64,000 nucleotides of DNA from Diphasiastrum complanatum (lineage: Eukaryota; Streptophyta; Lycopodiopsida; Lycopodiales; Lycopodiaceae): assembly GCA_029204225.1 (NCBI GenBank), contig CM055097.1, positions 57,031,601 through 57,095,600 on the forward strand, read 5' to 3'. The notes under the pieces were generated by a model, which was not told the DNA's origin, did not search any database, and worked only from the letters and a program-made list of their open reading frames with translations. Positions 10,301-22,005 of the stretch are shown piece by piece. Numbering within the stretch: position 1 is the first letter of the stretch; each line of letters starts with the position of its first letter. A program made the position numbers and the translations under genes.

Positions 10301-11660
10301 GTACAACAACATACATAATCGTGAAAGCTTCACGCCAGCTCAGAGATAGGAAGGAACAAACTAGATAACCTTTGGGGCTAGGCTTATCTGTGATTATGAA
10401 AAGTGAGATTAATTCACATATTTACACTAGTTTTGTCAATCTCATTCAGATGGGCTACTGTTAACTAGCATGAATTTGAACTTTTAGCTTAAAAGAGACT
10501 CTATGAGTTTTTTGAGATCTCCCCTATCTAGAAAGAGACCACTAGATGCTGTAAAGTTTGGGCCGCATATTCACGTAGTACGATATCCAGCACACGCAGT
10601 GCATCCTAAGCAATAGGAGTAGGCTAAGGGTTTATTAGAGTATCTATAGCCTTCATATTGACTATGGTTGCAAATTCTATCTTCATTGTATATTCTCTGT
10701 AGAAAGAAGTCTTCCTCTTTTTCTTTTTGTTGTCGTCTTCTGAAGTGGGAGGCTCCTCACTCGCAACTTCCTCAATAGCATGATCACATGTTTTACCCCC
10801 TCCGGATCTGCACTGAATCATTTAAATAAAATTGATTGGTAACAATGTTACTAGTGCTTTCTTTGGAACCACTTCCTTTATGTGTGCAGCTAGCCTATGT
10901 AGAATGATTCTCAAGTCACCAAAATGAAAGATTTGCAAGGGACTAGATAGTAGAGCCTGGCCATAAGGACTTATCGATTCAGAACAAATAAAACCCACTT
11001 ACACCTGATGTCTGAAATCTTACTTCCACTCTTCAAGTCCTTTACTGTCTTTTTCTGTCCATGCAATTAATCCATCTTTCATACTAAAGAAATCATGTGA
11101 TTCTTCTTCCATGAATTATGTTTGTTAAATTTTATTTTCACATTTTAATTTTGAAAGAGTTTTTTGCTTTTGCAATCTGAATGCTACAATCATGAATAGT
11201 AAATCTCGAAGGATAGGAAAGCTCGTAGCAGGTATGACTGCTCTCTAGTACTATCTCGTATAGACATTACTTACTGATCTTATCCTCAATCGAGGCACAT
11301 CATGAGTGATAATGAGTAATTCCTTGAGCTTAGGTGATAAATGCCTATCTTGAGTGCAAAAGTCACATGTACATTGTATTGTGAGCTTATAAAGCTGGTG
11401 TCAAATTACTTCAATTTCAATTTTTCAGCTTACTCCATTTTCAAAAAAAAAAATTGGACTTTTAAATATTGGTCTTTTATTTAAACAGGTGACTTTCATT
11501 ATTGTGATAGTTTGGATGTACTACTAGCATAGTTGTAGGAGTTGCAAGCAAATTTTGGCAGTATGCATTGATGAATCATAGTTTCTATATCAGGTAGCTT
11601 GTCATTGAAATATATGGGACTGCTGCGCTCTTACAAAAAATAGATTTTTTACTATTGCGG
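10301..11660. other. Unassigned stretch
   Basis: No domain is recognised. A minus-strand frame at 10821-10624 is Glu/Lys-rich (EEPPTSEDDNKKKKRK) and could be a linker exon, but it has no family signature. The rest is AT-rich spacer. Confidence 0.3.
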
Positions 11661-11767
11661 GCCTGAAGCTTCTTGTTGCTTCAATATTGTCTCTATAGTC
11701 AGTTATTGTTGGAGGTGTGAATATTTCACAAATTAGAAAACTCATTGGATTGTACTCACAAGCTTCA

Positions 11768-12730
11768 ATGGAAACTTCCAAAGATGTCAGTGAAACAAGT
11801 GCAAAATGTGTAATTAAATACACTAAGAAAAAACAATCTAGCATTCTTGTAATGTTTGGAGCTAACAAAAAAAAGCACACCGAGAAATATGCTTGTGATG
11901 GGTGCAACGAGGAGCAAAAAGTTGATGCAGAACAAGAAAAGATTCAATCATCCAACCTCCGAAAGAATCTAGAAGCTCTTAGAATTGCAGAAGCTTGTAG
12001 CAAGTGGCAAGATCAATGGATCATTGATTACCCGTGGCTAGAGTTCAACAAAGAATTAGGAATGGTGTACTATAAAGTATGCAAGCAACAACCAAACCAT
12101 TTCGAAAATGTATTTGGAACTTTGGGGAGCACTAACATTCGTGCTAGTGCATGGTTGGATCATGGTAGGTCCAAAGTCCATAGACATATATATAGAGATC
12201 AGATTGAAGCAGAGAAAACAACAATACAAGAAGCGAATGCTACTATTCGCGGTAGAAAAGAAGAGGCGTTGTGGGCCTTGTTTAAGGTGGCATATTTTAT
12301 TGCAAAAGAGGATCTTCCCTACACCAAGTTCCAATCTGAACTATGTTTGTTACGATCCCTTGGATTGAAAACAATGACAAAAAGTCTCTATCAACATGAT
12401 AAGGCCTGTGCTGAATTTATAAAATACATTGCTGAATCATTACGAGAAAGTATTTTGGAAAAAGTAAAGCAAAGTCCTTTCTTTGGATTAATGGTGGATG
12501 AGTCCACGGACATATCCGACAAGAAGTCCTTGATTATGTATTTGTCTTACATTGAAAACTTCAATCCTATAACTTCTTATTTTTGTCTCTTTAGAAAATG
12601 AGAATGCCGAATCAATTTACGATGCAATGATGGCTGTTTTTGGTGACTCAAACCTAAATAGCAATGACCTAGATTCATTGGACTTTTCGAATGCAATCAA
12701 CTCTTGGACGAGATCGGCTGAGTATAGGCA
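11768..12730 (+). pseudogene. hAT-like (ZNF862/DUF4371-type) transposase, truncated
   Basis: The frame from an ATG at 11768 to a stop at 12599-12601 encodes 277 residues. A Lys/Glu-rich N-terminus leads to a degraded TTF/BED-like zinc finger region (KWQDQWIIDYPWLEF, then IRASAWLDHGRSKVHRH) in which an expected cysteine is tyrosine (VYYKVC). Then comes the transposase entry motif FFGLMVDESTDISDKKSLIMY, where the DESTD aspartate belongs to the catalytic RNase H fold. The trace continues in another frame (ENAESIYDAMMAVFGDSNL) to about 12730, showing a frameshift. The rest of the catalytic domain and the C-terminal dimerisation region are absent. Such genes move DNA elements or have been domesticated; this one is broken. 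Confidence 0.68.
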
Positions 12731-15370
12731 CATTTTTTTGAAGTCAAATGATAAGTTGATGTAAAGTTTGTTGTCTACATTTTTGTAAGTTATGAATTTA
12801 TACACTATTTCAATCTTATCCTTTTTATTTCTGTTTTCATTGGTTAACATATGTATCATGATCTATTGTGCTAATTGATGATCTTATACGCTTTCCTAAA
12901 CGTTGTATCAAATTTTTCCTAATGAATTTAAAAAAGAATTTTAGATTTTTGAGTAGTATACTGCAATTGAGGTAGTGCGATGTGTTTTTATAAGTATTTC
13001 AAGTACTTATAGATCTTCAGATCTTCTCATAATAAACAAGCATAATCACCATGAAGAATGTGATATAGAAAGATATCGAATTGATTCCATTGCACAGGTT
13101 TGGAACAAGAAGACAATTTCAGAAGATCAGAACAATCTCATTGCTTGTTACTTTAATTTGAAAAGGCTGTCTATTTTTATGTTTCGGCCTAAAACAAATT
13201 CTAGTTAGGTAGCTGAGTGTTTTATACAAGATCTAGAAAAGTTGTTTTTGGTCATGCTGAAAAAATGAGCTCTTTTTCCTTACAGTGATTCTGTTTGCTG
13301 CATAATTTTGTATGTTTCCATGATGATTTCAAGCACTATCTCTTGCAAACGTTTGTTGACTCCCTCGTATTGAGTAGATGTTTTAGAGTTGATTATACAT
13401 TGTATGTTGATGTTTTAATGCTGAAATGTGGGTATAAGCTAATGTGCCTTTTATGTGACCAGAATGTATTAAGTCGATGTAGAGTTGATGTGACAAAAAT
13501 CGGTCTAATAAAGATAGAATTTTACATGTTCATACAATGATTCAAAGCACCATTTTAGCCAACAACGTACTTTTTTGGTAAGTTTTTAGGCTTTTGTGAG
13601 ATTTTTCTGTAAGCTTTAAAAATTTAAATGCGGCAATCTTACAGAAAGTGTTATGTCTATTGGTGGCTTTTGTTTTTGTCCTTAAGCATGTGTTCTCGTG
13701 TTGATGCACAACTGTTTTCCACATGTTGATGCATAATTGGTGTTCTCGTATGTATGTAGGCAGTAAGGTTCCGATATCCTTAACAAATTGCACATCTTTG
13801 GTTTTGGTAAGACCCAGTTTGTTGACTCTGCCTATCCTTCACATGAAAATATAGTTCATCAATAAATGAACGAAAATGAATCAAATTCAATGCTTCCTGC
13901 ATGAAATATTTTTTAAAATCACTTTGAATATTGAATACAATTAGCTTTTAATTGCACTTTTTTGTGTGCACATAAGTCTTTTGCAAAGCTTTGTTGATAT
14001 TCTTAAAGAAATGTTTGCATGATTGTAGTGGTTGACGTTTCTAGTTTTATAGGTTTTATTGCATGTGTTATGATAGCAAATATTTTTAAAGATAATTTTG
14101 GAGATGTTTTGGCCTATTGTCCATTCATAATTTTGATAGGCTTTTGAGGCATGTCACAAAATCAGCTATGCAGTTAAGATTGCAGTTGCACCATATAGTA
14201 TGGGTACATTTGTGAAGCATATCAATGACCTCATTTAGAAGGAAACAAGAGGCATGCTGAAGATCCTCTTCTACAATGTTATCAATGATGCAATGTTGTG
14301 CACGGAGCATGCTGGCTGGAAGACTCTTACCTGCTATGGATGTTGTCTATGGCTTAAAGAGACAAGGAAAAATCCTTTCTGGTTTTGGAGTCTAGCTTAT
14401 AAGTTAAAATGGTGTTTTTTAATACCAGCTTCAGTTGATTATACTATCTTCGAGAACTCCATTAAGTAGGGCTTTAGTTTATGATATACTTTTCTTATGA
14501 GCTATTGAAGGATTCTGGCATGACTGCAAGCCTCACCTTATTATGAATTTACAAATGTCGCTTTCTTTGAATGTATTTCATCATTGGCATGGCACCATCT
14601 CTTGAGATAATGAAAATGATGGACGATTAGAGTTTGGATGTCTTTGTTGGAGACTTCTAATGTACTTGCTATTGTGCAATTTGATGTTGTTATATCTCAT
14701 TTTGATCCTTTCAAGGCATTGTTTAACTTTTTTTTTTGCATCAAAATTCTGTTGCCATGGTTACAATAACATAATTGTAGTTGAATCGATCATGCTAGTG
14801 TAAGTTGTAAATTTAATGCTAAGGTTTTATTGTTTGTCTTATTTTTGGGTGGAGGACAACTACAAATTAGTGCAGGAAATTAGACGACAAGCTAGAATTT
14901 TTCACAGTTTTAAACCTTAGACAGTTTGTTTTAATAGGATTTTTTAGACAGTTTTTTAATTATTGTAGGATTCACGAGGCTATGTTTCAAAAATTCTAGG
15001 ATTCCACAGATATTAATTTTAAAAGACCGATACATGAACATGTGTATAGGAAAATTTAGTATAACTCCAAAGAGGTTTCCCGATCACTGGGGTGTGGGGG
15101 GTGAGTGTAATAATACCTCCCCTCCTCTCAAAAGTACAATATGTTGGAGAATTGACAGGGGAGGAAAGTGGCACACCTCCCAACAAGCCTGTCACCTCTC
15201 TCCTTGCAAAGCCCGCTTAGTCTTAAAAAATAAAATAAAATTCAAGTTTCAAATCTTAATGTTTAGAAGTTAAAACTTTTAGCACTAAGATTGTTAATCT
15301 TAGAAAAATCTATTCTAAGGTAAATCTTGAAGGCTTGTCCTTCTCAGGCCGTACTTTCTTCTTTCTTCCT
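12731..15370. other. AT-rich spacer with no recognised gene
   Basis: Only short frames without domain signatures are present. The sequence may include decayed non-coding parts of the hAT-like element, but no inverted ends or 8-bp target duplication could be assigned. Confidence 0.4.
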
Positions 15371-15439
15371 CTCTGTACTTGCATATCTCCAAAGGATTGG
15401 AGAACTCTGTGGTACGTTGGAGTTGGAGAGGGGAGAAAG

Positions 15440-15975
15440 GGTCAGAATTGAATTTCATTAAGTCTTTGGGGTCCATGAGCCATGTGGACATCTACTTGCA
15501 AGACTTCCAAGAGGCTGCTTCGTGGTTTTTTAACTGCATAGACGGGGTACTCCTTAAGCTACATTTTATTCTGGGCTTGCCGAAGGAATATCATTTGGAG
15601 GTACGCCGTAATCAGCCACAGTCCTTAGAGGATGCTATGCATTTTGCTCGGATTTTCGACGATACGCACATGATAACCCGCAAAGAGCAACCAAAGCCCA
15701 AAGCCAAAGACAAATGATCTGCCGATCCTTCTTTCAAAAAGGGCAAGGAGCGCATGGTCAGCGAAGCTTCTCCTTCGGGGAAGAAAAAGAAGCGCCCTCG
15801 GTTGGAGAGAGCGGGCAAGCCCAAAAGCGACGGGCTATACTTCTCCTGCATGGAGAAGGGACACCTTTCTAAGGACTGCCCAAAGAGATGGAAGAAGGGT
15901 GGCCACTCCTTTAAGGCAGCAGGTATCCTAGCCATTGTGGTCCTAAGTGAATATGTCAGTAGGTTGAGTTTTTAG
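15440..15975 (+). pseudogene. Chromovirus gag fragment, plus orientation
   Basis: The frame reads VDIYLQDFQEAASWFFNCID, then LGLPKEYHLEVRRNQPQSLEDAMHFARIFDDTH, then after a stop a Lys-rich linker and FSCMEKGHLSKDCP. This is the retrotransposon gag domain followed by a CCHC knuckle whose first cysteine is tyrosine. It is closely related to the minus-strand gag at 47260-48240 and so to the complete chromovirus at 42979-48898. Nothing of protease or polymerase follows. The fragment ends near 15960 in unrelated sequence. Confidence 0.8.
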
Positions 15976-17880
15976 CTCTAAATGCTATATTCCAACCATG
16001 TCGAGTATAGACCTACCTCCTATATTCCAAGGAGGTAGGGTGAAATTACCAATCAACATTATGAGACATACATGCAATTCAAACTTCAAGTTTTATACTC
16101 TAATCATGATTTGGATTCAGAACTTGAAAGGCCTTTCATACAGAATAAAAAAATCTCCCCTCATGCAACAATTCTTTCAAGATGTGCTCCTAGTCTATAT
16201 TATCCATTAGACTTTATCATCAAAGAAAAATATCTCAGAAGATCAACGTTCATGGTTCCTCTTACAACTTAGAGATATCATTCCAAGGCACACAATAAAA
16301 GGGATACAACCCAATAACATTCCCCAAAGATAGAATGAATCAAACCAAAGATAGAATGAATCAAATTGTAGTGAAGATAATACTTGGGACTTTTTGATGG
16401 CTCCCAATCCAAATGACGCGCTAAGAAATCCGAGACCGGAGGTTGCCTTTTGTCTACCTTTCCTTGTAGAAGTGCTCGGGAATGTGTTGAAGGGTAGTGT
16501 CTCAAACCCGCTTCCAAAGTGATGGAACTTCCAAGGATATAGCCATAATTTTGATTATGCCCACGGAGGGACAAATGAGCTAGTATCTCGCTACTCAGTG
16601 AGTAGACATAATGTGCTCTCAAAAGTATAACTTTGGCCTCATATCCTTTCTCGTAAGAATAACGAAAAAGTATATAATTTTATCACTCTCTACACACACC
16701 CCTCATTTCAATGAATCAATTGATATAATGATGTGATACTATGAGTACTTTATCAAAGAAAATTTCTCACTTATCACTCATACTCACAAACACCATGAAA
16801 CTGAATCTATAATAAGTCCATAAATGTAAAATGAAGATCTCTCAACCATTTCTCTCTTTCTTTCTCTCAAAAACTAAGCTCTCTATAAAACTAGTAGTCT
16901 CAAAAAGTGGTAATCCCAAAAAGTATTAATCTCTCAAACTAGAAACTTTGCACTATTGACTCAATAATATATATCTCAATGAGCAAAATCTCTAAGCTTT
17001 TATAGGAGATGGGGAGGGGTTTGCCACGTTGGAATGAAGCCAAAGTGGTGATGATACCATAAAGATTTTTGCTCAGCACCCGTGTGCTTTCGTCATTTAT
17101 CTTTTACTCCCATTTAAGTGTGCATAAAGGCCTTGCATCTCATTGGACCATGTCTCGACTTTGCATTTTTGGAAGGTGGGAAAGGGTTTACTTGCCCATT
17201 TTGTCACTTTCTATTTTATCATTGAAAGGTAAGACCCCTTGACCAAAGTCAAGAGTCTTTAAGGTTGTGATCTCCTCTTGTCTCCTATACAAGGAAGGGG
17301 AGAGCCTTCATTTTCTTTTCTTTCTTCTCTTTTCATTTTGTCAAGTCGAAATATTCCATAGCACTTGCGGTGGGTCACACCCGTTTAGGACCGTTCTTGT
17401 CTATGGAGGGTTGCACCTTGTCTGTAAAGGTCTTGACCTTTGTTCCCAATATCAATTTGAGTGCCTGAACTATTATTGCTTCCCTTAGATCAGCTGTGTT
17501 GGCTTGTTACTGATGCTCTGATGTCGATTCTCTTCAACTCTTCGGTCTCAGATTTCTTTTTAGGTCTCAAGGAAAAGAACGTCCTGCAAAATCTCAAATA
17601 CCTTTCTATACTAATAAAAACCCAAGGTTACATAGATGAAATCAGACGTACATCAGCCGAATTAAACTTGATAGCCAATTCTAAGGCTAATTTTTATCTA
17701 AAAACTCTATAGTTTTTTTTGGACGAATTGGGACCCCTTCGGCATGGGCTATACTGGCCAAATCTATGCTGGTCACACCTTGATTTAATCAACTTCTATT
17801 AGAAACCATACAATATATTGCATAAAACTTTGAAAATTAGCTCAATTTTTTGTGCTAAATGATCGGCTAACAAATTAGGA
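15976..17880. other. Probable LTR/leader region upstream of a Gypsy gag
   Basis: No intact gene is seen. There is a short direct repeat 'caaagatagaatgaatcaaa' (about 16325-16365). The part from about 17100 looks like an LTR promoter and leader (TCTCCTATACAAGGAAGGGG near 17280) ahead of the gag at 17900-18690. LTR borders could not be fixed because no second copy is in the window. A minus frame at 16622-16278 has no recognised domain. Confidence 0.35.
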
Positions 17881-17901
17881 TCATGGTCAAGACACTCCCA
17901 T

Positions 17902-18812
17902 GGATCAATCAACCTCTAATCCTACCTTTGATTTATCTAAACCTAATAGTGTGGCACAAGCACTAAAAATACCTCCTCCTGTTAAAGTGTATAAAGAGGA
18001 AAAGAAAGAGAGGAGTCTATAAGTAGTTAATTCATGGTCTAATGTTAGGAATAAATATTTTGACGTGAATATATTTTATGAAAGTGAAAAACTCTCCCCC
18101 ACCACTATTTTCTAGATGTAAAAGCCTTAGTCTGGTGGGAGGTTTTTGTAGCCAAAGAATAACAACCCTTAACATGGGAGACATTTTGCCTAGTATTCAA
18201 AAAATACTTTCTTCCACTGTTTGATGATTATGAACATTTTCAAAAGCTTTCAAAATTAACCATGGCTAAAGGCCTTGATCAATTCATTCAAGATATCTAT
18301 GAGTATCTTACTCCTCTTCATAGTGAAATACCTCCAAAGATACAAATGCTCATGTTTATTGATGGATTACCGAAAGACTATCAAGTGGATGTTAGAAGGA
18401 ACCATCTTGATACCCAAGAAGATGCTATTAGGGTTGCAAATTTTTTGGATGATACTCCTAAGCCACATAAGAGCTATCACCCTAATGAGCAAAAGAAGGG
18501 TTTCCAATTTAAAAGAAAGGATAACAAAGTTACCAATGAGGCATCTTAAAATCCTAATTCTAAGAAATCCAAACACCACTTTAATAGATATCAAGGTGAC
18601 AAGAAGGACCTAGCAGAAACTCAAAGAAGAATCTTTGCTTCAAGTGCAATGTAGAGGGTCACCTTGCACACGATTGTGTCAAAAACAAAGCCTCAACCTC
18701 AAGTATCATATCTCAAAGTAATGAGATGGATATTTGTTTTCTTAGTTCAATGTTTTATGGACCTAATGAGTTAATTTGGATTAAGGGTAAAATTGGAGGA
18801 CATGTTATCTAA
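17902..18812 (+). pseudogene. Gypsy gag with CCHC knuckle, truncated at protease
   Basis: Three frame-shifted blocks form a gag. An N-terminal segment starts near 17902. The capsid-like core has ALVWWEVF, LTWETFCLVFKKYFLP and LDQFIQDIYEYLTPL, then GLPKDYQVDVRRNHLDTQEDAIRVANF. Last is a zinc knuckle, CFKCNVEGHLAHDC, at about 18637-18680. It ends in KGKIGGHVI, the usual lead-in to the Gypsy aspartic protease, just before a stop at 18810-18812. The core resembles the chromovirus gags here (LGLPKEYHLEVRRNQPQSLEDA) but is clearly diverged. Stops at several points show it is inactive. Confidence 0.75.
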
Positions 18813-19079
18813 TAGGGTCTTTTCACATCGGCCGCTTGTAGATCTTTACGAGTTGCGGAGTTGTCTTTTATGCCAATGATGTGCTTCCATAAGGGTGTTA
18901 ATGGATCTTAGGGTTAATGGATGTTAGAGTTAGATTTGGATCTTCCATTCATGCTGAAATTTGAACTATACTATCGCTCTCATGGGAACGAATCTACGCG
19001 TGACAACTAACTTTGTCTCTTTGATGCTAGATTGATTAGATCTTGGATTCGGGCTAGGCAAGGAAAGAAACCCACTACA
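18813..19079 (+). mobile_element. Probable LTR 3' portion of an Athila/Tat-like Gypsy element
   Basis: The segment ends in CCCACTACA at 19079 and is followed by an Athila/Tat-type primer site. It begins about where the preceding gag is cut off, so the LTR may start near 18799 (TGTTATC), but the second LTR is not in the window to confirm this. Confidence 0.4.
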
Positions 19080-19080
19080 A

Positions 19081-19103
19081 TTTTGGCACCATTGCCGAAG
19101 AGC
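19081..19103 (+). promoter_or_regulatory. Athila/Tat-like primer-binding site
   Basis: TTTTGGCACCATTGCCGAAG resembles the TTGGCGCCGTTGCCGGGGA site, complementary to tRNA-Asp, that marks Athila/Tat Gypsy elements. It sits just after a CA-ended LTR-like segment. A degraded match on the minus strand occurs twice in the 3.2-kb tandem units (52863-52884 and 56076-56098). Confidence 0.6.
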
Positions 19104-20230
19104 TATGCCAAATTTTCAGCATGTTTGTTGAATGGTTAACTTGCACTAGGCATCTTGTTGTGGCATGAATAGTATTAGATCTACATTTTCGGTTAGTTTG
19201 GGAGTGATTTTTTTTTATTTGAGTGGATTTGCTTGTCTGAATATCTTTCCTTGTTCTACAATCCGATTAGATTTCAAACCTCATTCATATTTGGATCTGA
19301 GATATAAAAAAAAACAACAAAAATTGGTCAAATCTGCCAGATTTTGGTCAAAAAGAGACAAAAATTGTCATCAGAGCTGATAACTTTTTGCCGTCTTTCA
19401 GAAAACCTTCATCGAGTTGCAGACACCTTTGGTTTTGATCATAGAACCTTCAGTTTGAAGGGCGAACAATCCTTCCCAGCAGATTTTCAGAGACATTAGA
19501 GAAATCGTCAAAAACGTCAAAAAATCACCAAAACCCTAAAAATACAGAAAAAGAACCTTCGCTTGATTCACTGTGCATAGGTGTGATTCAGATCTATCTA
19601 CTGCCAGGTTGGCGAAGAATAATATAAAAAATAGAAGGGTTTTTTGAGGATCAGTTGTCATATTGCCATATTTTTGTCAAAAAAGTCACTTTTTTGCAAA
19701 AGTACTAGTATTACTCTTGATCTTTGACAAAACCTTTACCGAGTTTCCAAAACATTCTATTTATAGTAAAATACTATTTTTGGGCTCTTCTTGTCCAGAT
19801 CATAAAAAATCTTGAATTTTACCCTCGCCAAACTATAGAAATTGTATTTTTTTTGTGTCAGAAACCTTCGCCGCGTTTACCCTAGCTTTATCTGTGTCAG
19901 ATCTTGCATTTGAGAGTTCCTCAAAGGTTATTCCCTCAAAAATTGTTAGAAAAGTTGATCAGGGTGTTTTTTTTTCTTTTCTAAAATAGCATTGTTGAAC
20001 CTTCGCCGAGCCAATCTTCGTCTAGGGAACCTTTGCCAAGTTTTGATTTTTTAGATCAAGTCTGTGTCAAAATTTGGGTCAAATCTGATACATTCTGATT
20101 TTATTCTGAAAATTTTTTCATTTTTTGAGAAGTATCGATTGATTGAATTTCGAAATCTTTTTCATGATATAGAAATTTGATTCTTGGAAAGTGAAATAAA
20201 TCAAACAGATCTGATCTGAGATAGTTTTGA
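19104..20230 (+). other. Long Gypsy leader with a recurring AACCTTCGCCGAG-like word
   Basis: This stretch lies between the primer site and the gag. Variants of AACCTT(C/T)GCCGAG occur near 19402, 19553, 19725, 19862, 19997 and 20027, with a looser one near 19444. No coding potential is evident. Repeats in an LTR element leader could be packaging or translation signals, but that is inference. Confidence 0.6.
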
Positions 20231-20237
20231 TTGGAAA

Positions 20238-20900
20238 ATGTCTATGGCAAAATTTTTCCTCAAGATAGCACAAGATTGGTACTATAATCAAGATGAAACT
20301 GAGCGTACAGATTGGGAGGTTGTTAAATGAGCCCTTATCACACGGTTCAAACCTCAGACTCTTCATAGAAGACCCTTTTCTACTTTTAAGTAAAATTAAA
20401 ACGGGAAAGAGAGAAATGGCTCAAGATTACATTGAACGAGTGAAACGCCTCAGATCTGAGTGCGAACCTGAGTTGATTAACGAAAATGCCATGATTATGT
20501 GGTTTTTGTCAGGTAACCTAAACGAATCAGACGTGAGCTGAAACGCCATAATGAGTATGCACTCTTGCAAAGTGCTATGGACAATGGAATTCGGGAGGAG
20601 GATGAAGATTCAGATGATGAGCCGAATATCAGTATGTTGTCTTATACAGCAGGGCAGACTACTATGACATCCACCACTGTGGCATCAACAAATGCCAACA
20701 CTACTGCATAAATGATGCTCAATGAGTTCGAGAAACTCAGGAAGAACTAGCAGAAATAGATGAAAAAGTTGCAGTCACAATTTGATGAGAAGATCAAAGC
20801 ATTGGAAGATTTCCACGAAAAAGCGAACAAGGAATCTGAGAGGTTTGCAAAGACTTTTCCTACCAGAAAAAATGTCTGGTGAAGACCAGTATCTCAGAAT
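20238..20900 (+). pseudogene. Gypsy gag, frame-broken
   Basis: In successive frames the sequence encodes MAKFFLKIAQDWYYNQDE, then DWEVVKxALITRFKP, EMAQDYIERVKRLRSECEP and EFEKLRKN followed by KLQSQFDEKIKALEDF. This follows the order of a retrotransposon gag: the WYxxL-like core, the FxxRF motif, and a C-terminal coiled segment. Several stops and frameshifts interrupt it. It precedes the protease and RT blocks of the same element and matches the style of the minus-strand gag at 4340-5070. Confidence 0.65.
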
Positions 20901-20918
20901 AAATCAAGTATACCCTTG

Positions 20919-21350
20919 ATGGTGGTTACCAGAGCACCGAAGCAGAAAGAACCAGTAGCGAATCCAGTACCTACTGATTCTATACCATTAATTGATATAG
21001 CAACAACATCTGGAGTCTATCCCAATCTTTATGCAGAAAAAAGAAGATATCAGGATATGAGGCAGTGGATTAAACATCTGCAAGAGGAAGAGAAGCTTGA
21101 AGCTACTAAAGCAACAACCGAAGTTCGTCCTTCACCACTGCAACCACCAAGAAATTCATGTATAGATATGAATGATCAATTGCATCATCATGAAGAACCC
21201 TTCAAGATGACTGAATCGGAAGTGCTGCAAATAGAATTGCTCATGAATATTTTATCTAGTAAGATTAATATTCCATTGGGAGAGTTCCTGAAGTTGGTGC
21301 CAAAAGCAAAACAAGTCTTAGCGCAAAAGTTAGCTCAAGCAAAACCATAA
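20919..21350 (+). pseudogene. Gypsy gag-protease linker frame
   Basis: An open frame of about 143 codons from an ATG at 20919 encodes a polar segment: VVTRAPKQKEPVANPVP, then RRYQDMRQWIKHLQEEEKLEA, then EVLQIELLMNILSSKINIP. Position and composition fit the spacer between capsid and protease in this class of Gypsy polyproteins. No catalytic motif is present. It reads directly toward the protease at 21482, with a stop at 21348-21350 in between. Confidence 0.5.
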
Positions 21351-21481
21351 GTCCATCAAGAGCCACTTTTTTGTGCTGGATTTGAAGAATCTAATGAAGT
21401 ACTCCCTGTCGGAGCCATTTGGGAAGTGAACAAAAGAATATCACCCTATCGATACAGCATAGACAATTTCTTAAGGAAGCA

Positions 21482-21990
21482 GCTGTGATAGATGGGGGTT
21501 CAGGAGTTAACCTGATTTTTACAAAGCTATGTGCAAAATGGGGCCTTACAAAGATCAAGCCATTAAGCTTGCCATTAAGCTAGCTGATCAAACGACAGTT
21601 CGTCCACGAGGAATGGTTGAAGATATACCTGTAAACATTGCAGGAGTACAGTTCGTCATTACTTTTGTAGTAATGGACTTTCCAGAAGCACCAAATTTTT
21701 ATCGAGTCCTATTGGGACATCCATGGTTACGAGTTGCGCAAGTAATTCATAACTGGGGTATCGGGAAAATCACTTTTGCAAATCGTGAACGTGCAGTCAA
21801 AGTTGATCTTGCAACTTGGACTATCAAACTCGTGGTTCAAAAAAAGGATGATGATTCATCAACAATGGATCATACTTGTGACCGACCAGAGAAAAATTTG
21901 GGAGTTCATTACGATTCTCAAATGGATACTGTCAACTGGAATGAAGCTCTTGCAACGATTGATTGTACAGCAGGATATATGTGTCAATAG
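21482..21990 (+). pseudogene. Gypsy aspartic protease, frameshifted
   Basis: The active-site region AVIDGGSGVNLIFTKLCAKWG begins at 21482. The DGGSG form of the retropepsin motif is common in plant Gypsy elements. Near 21540-21570 the reading shifts frame and continues as KLADQTTVRPRGMVEDIPVNIAGVQF, then FYRVLLGHPWLR, the typical flap and C-terminal strand of the protease (LLGRPWL). The frame then runs into a linker and stops at 21988-21990. The last part (from about 21728) is repeated at 59600-59866. The protease would release mature gag and pol proteins but is broken here. Confidence 0.75.
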
Positions 21991-22005
21991 GATAATTAGA
22001 CAGAT

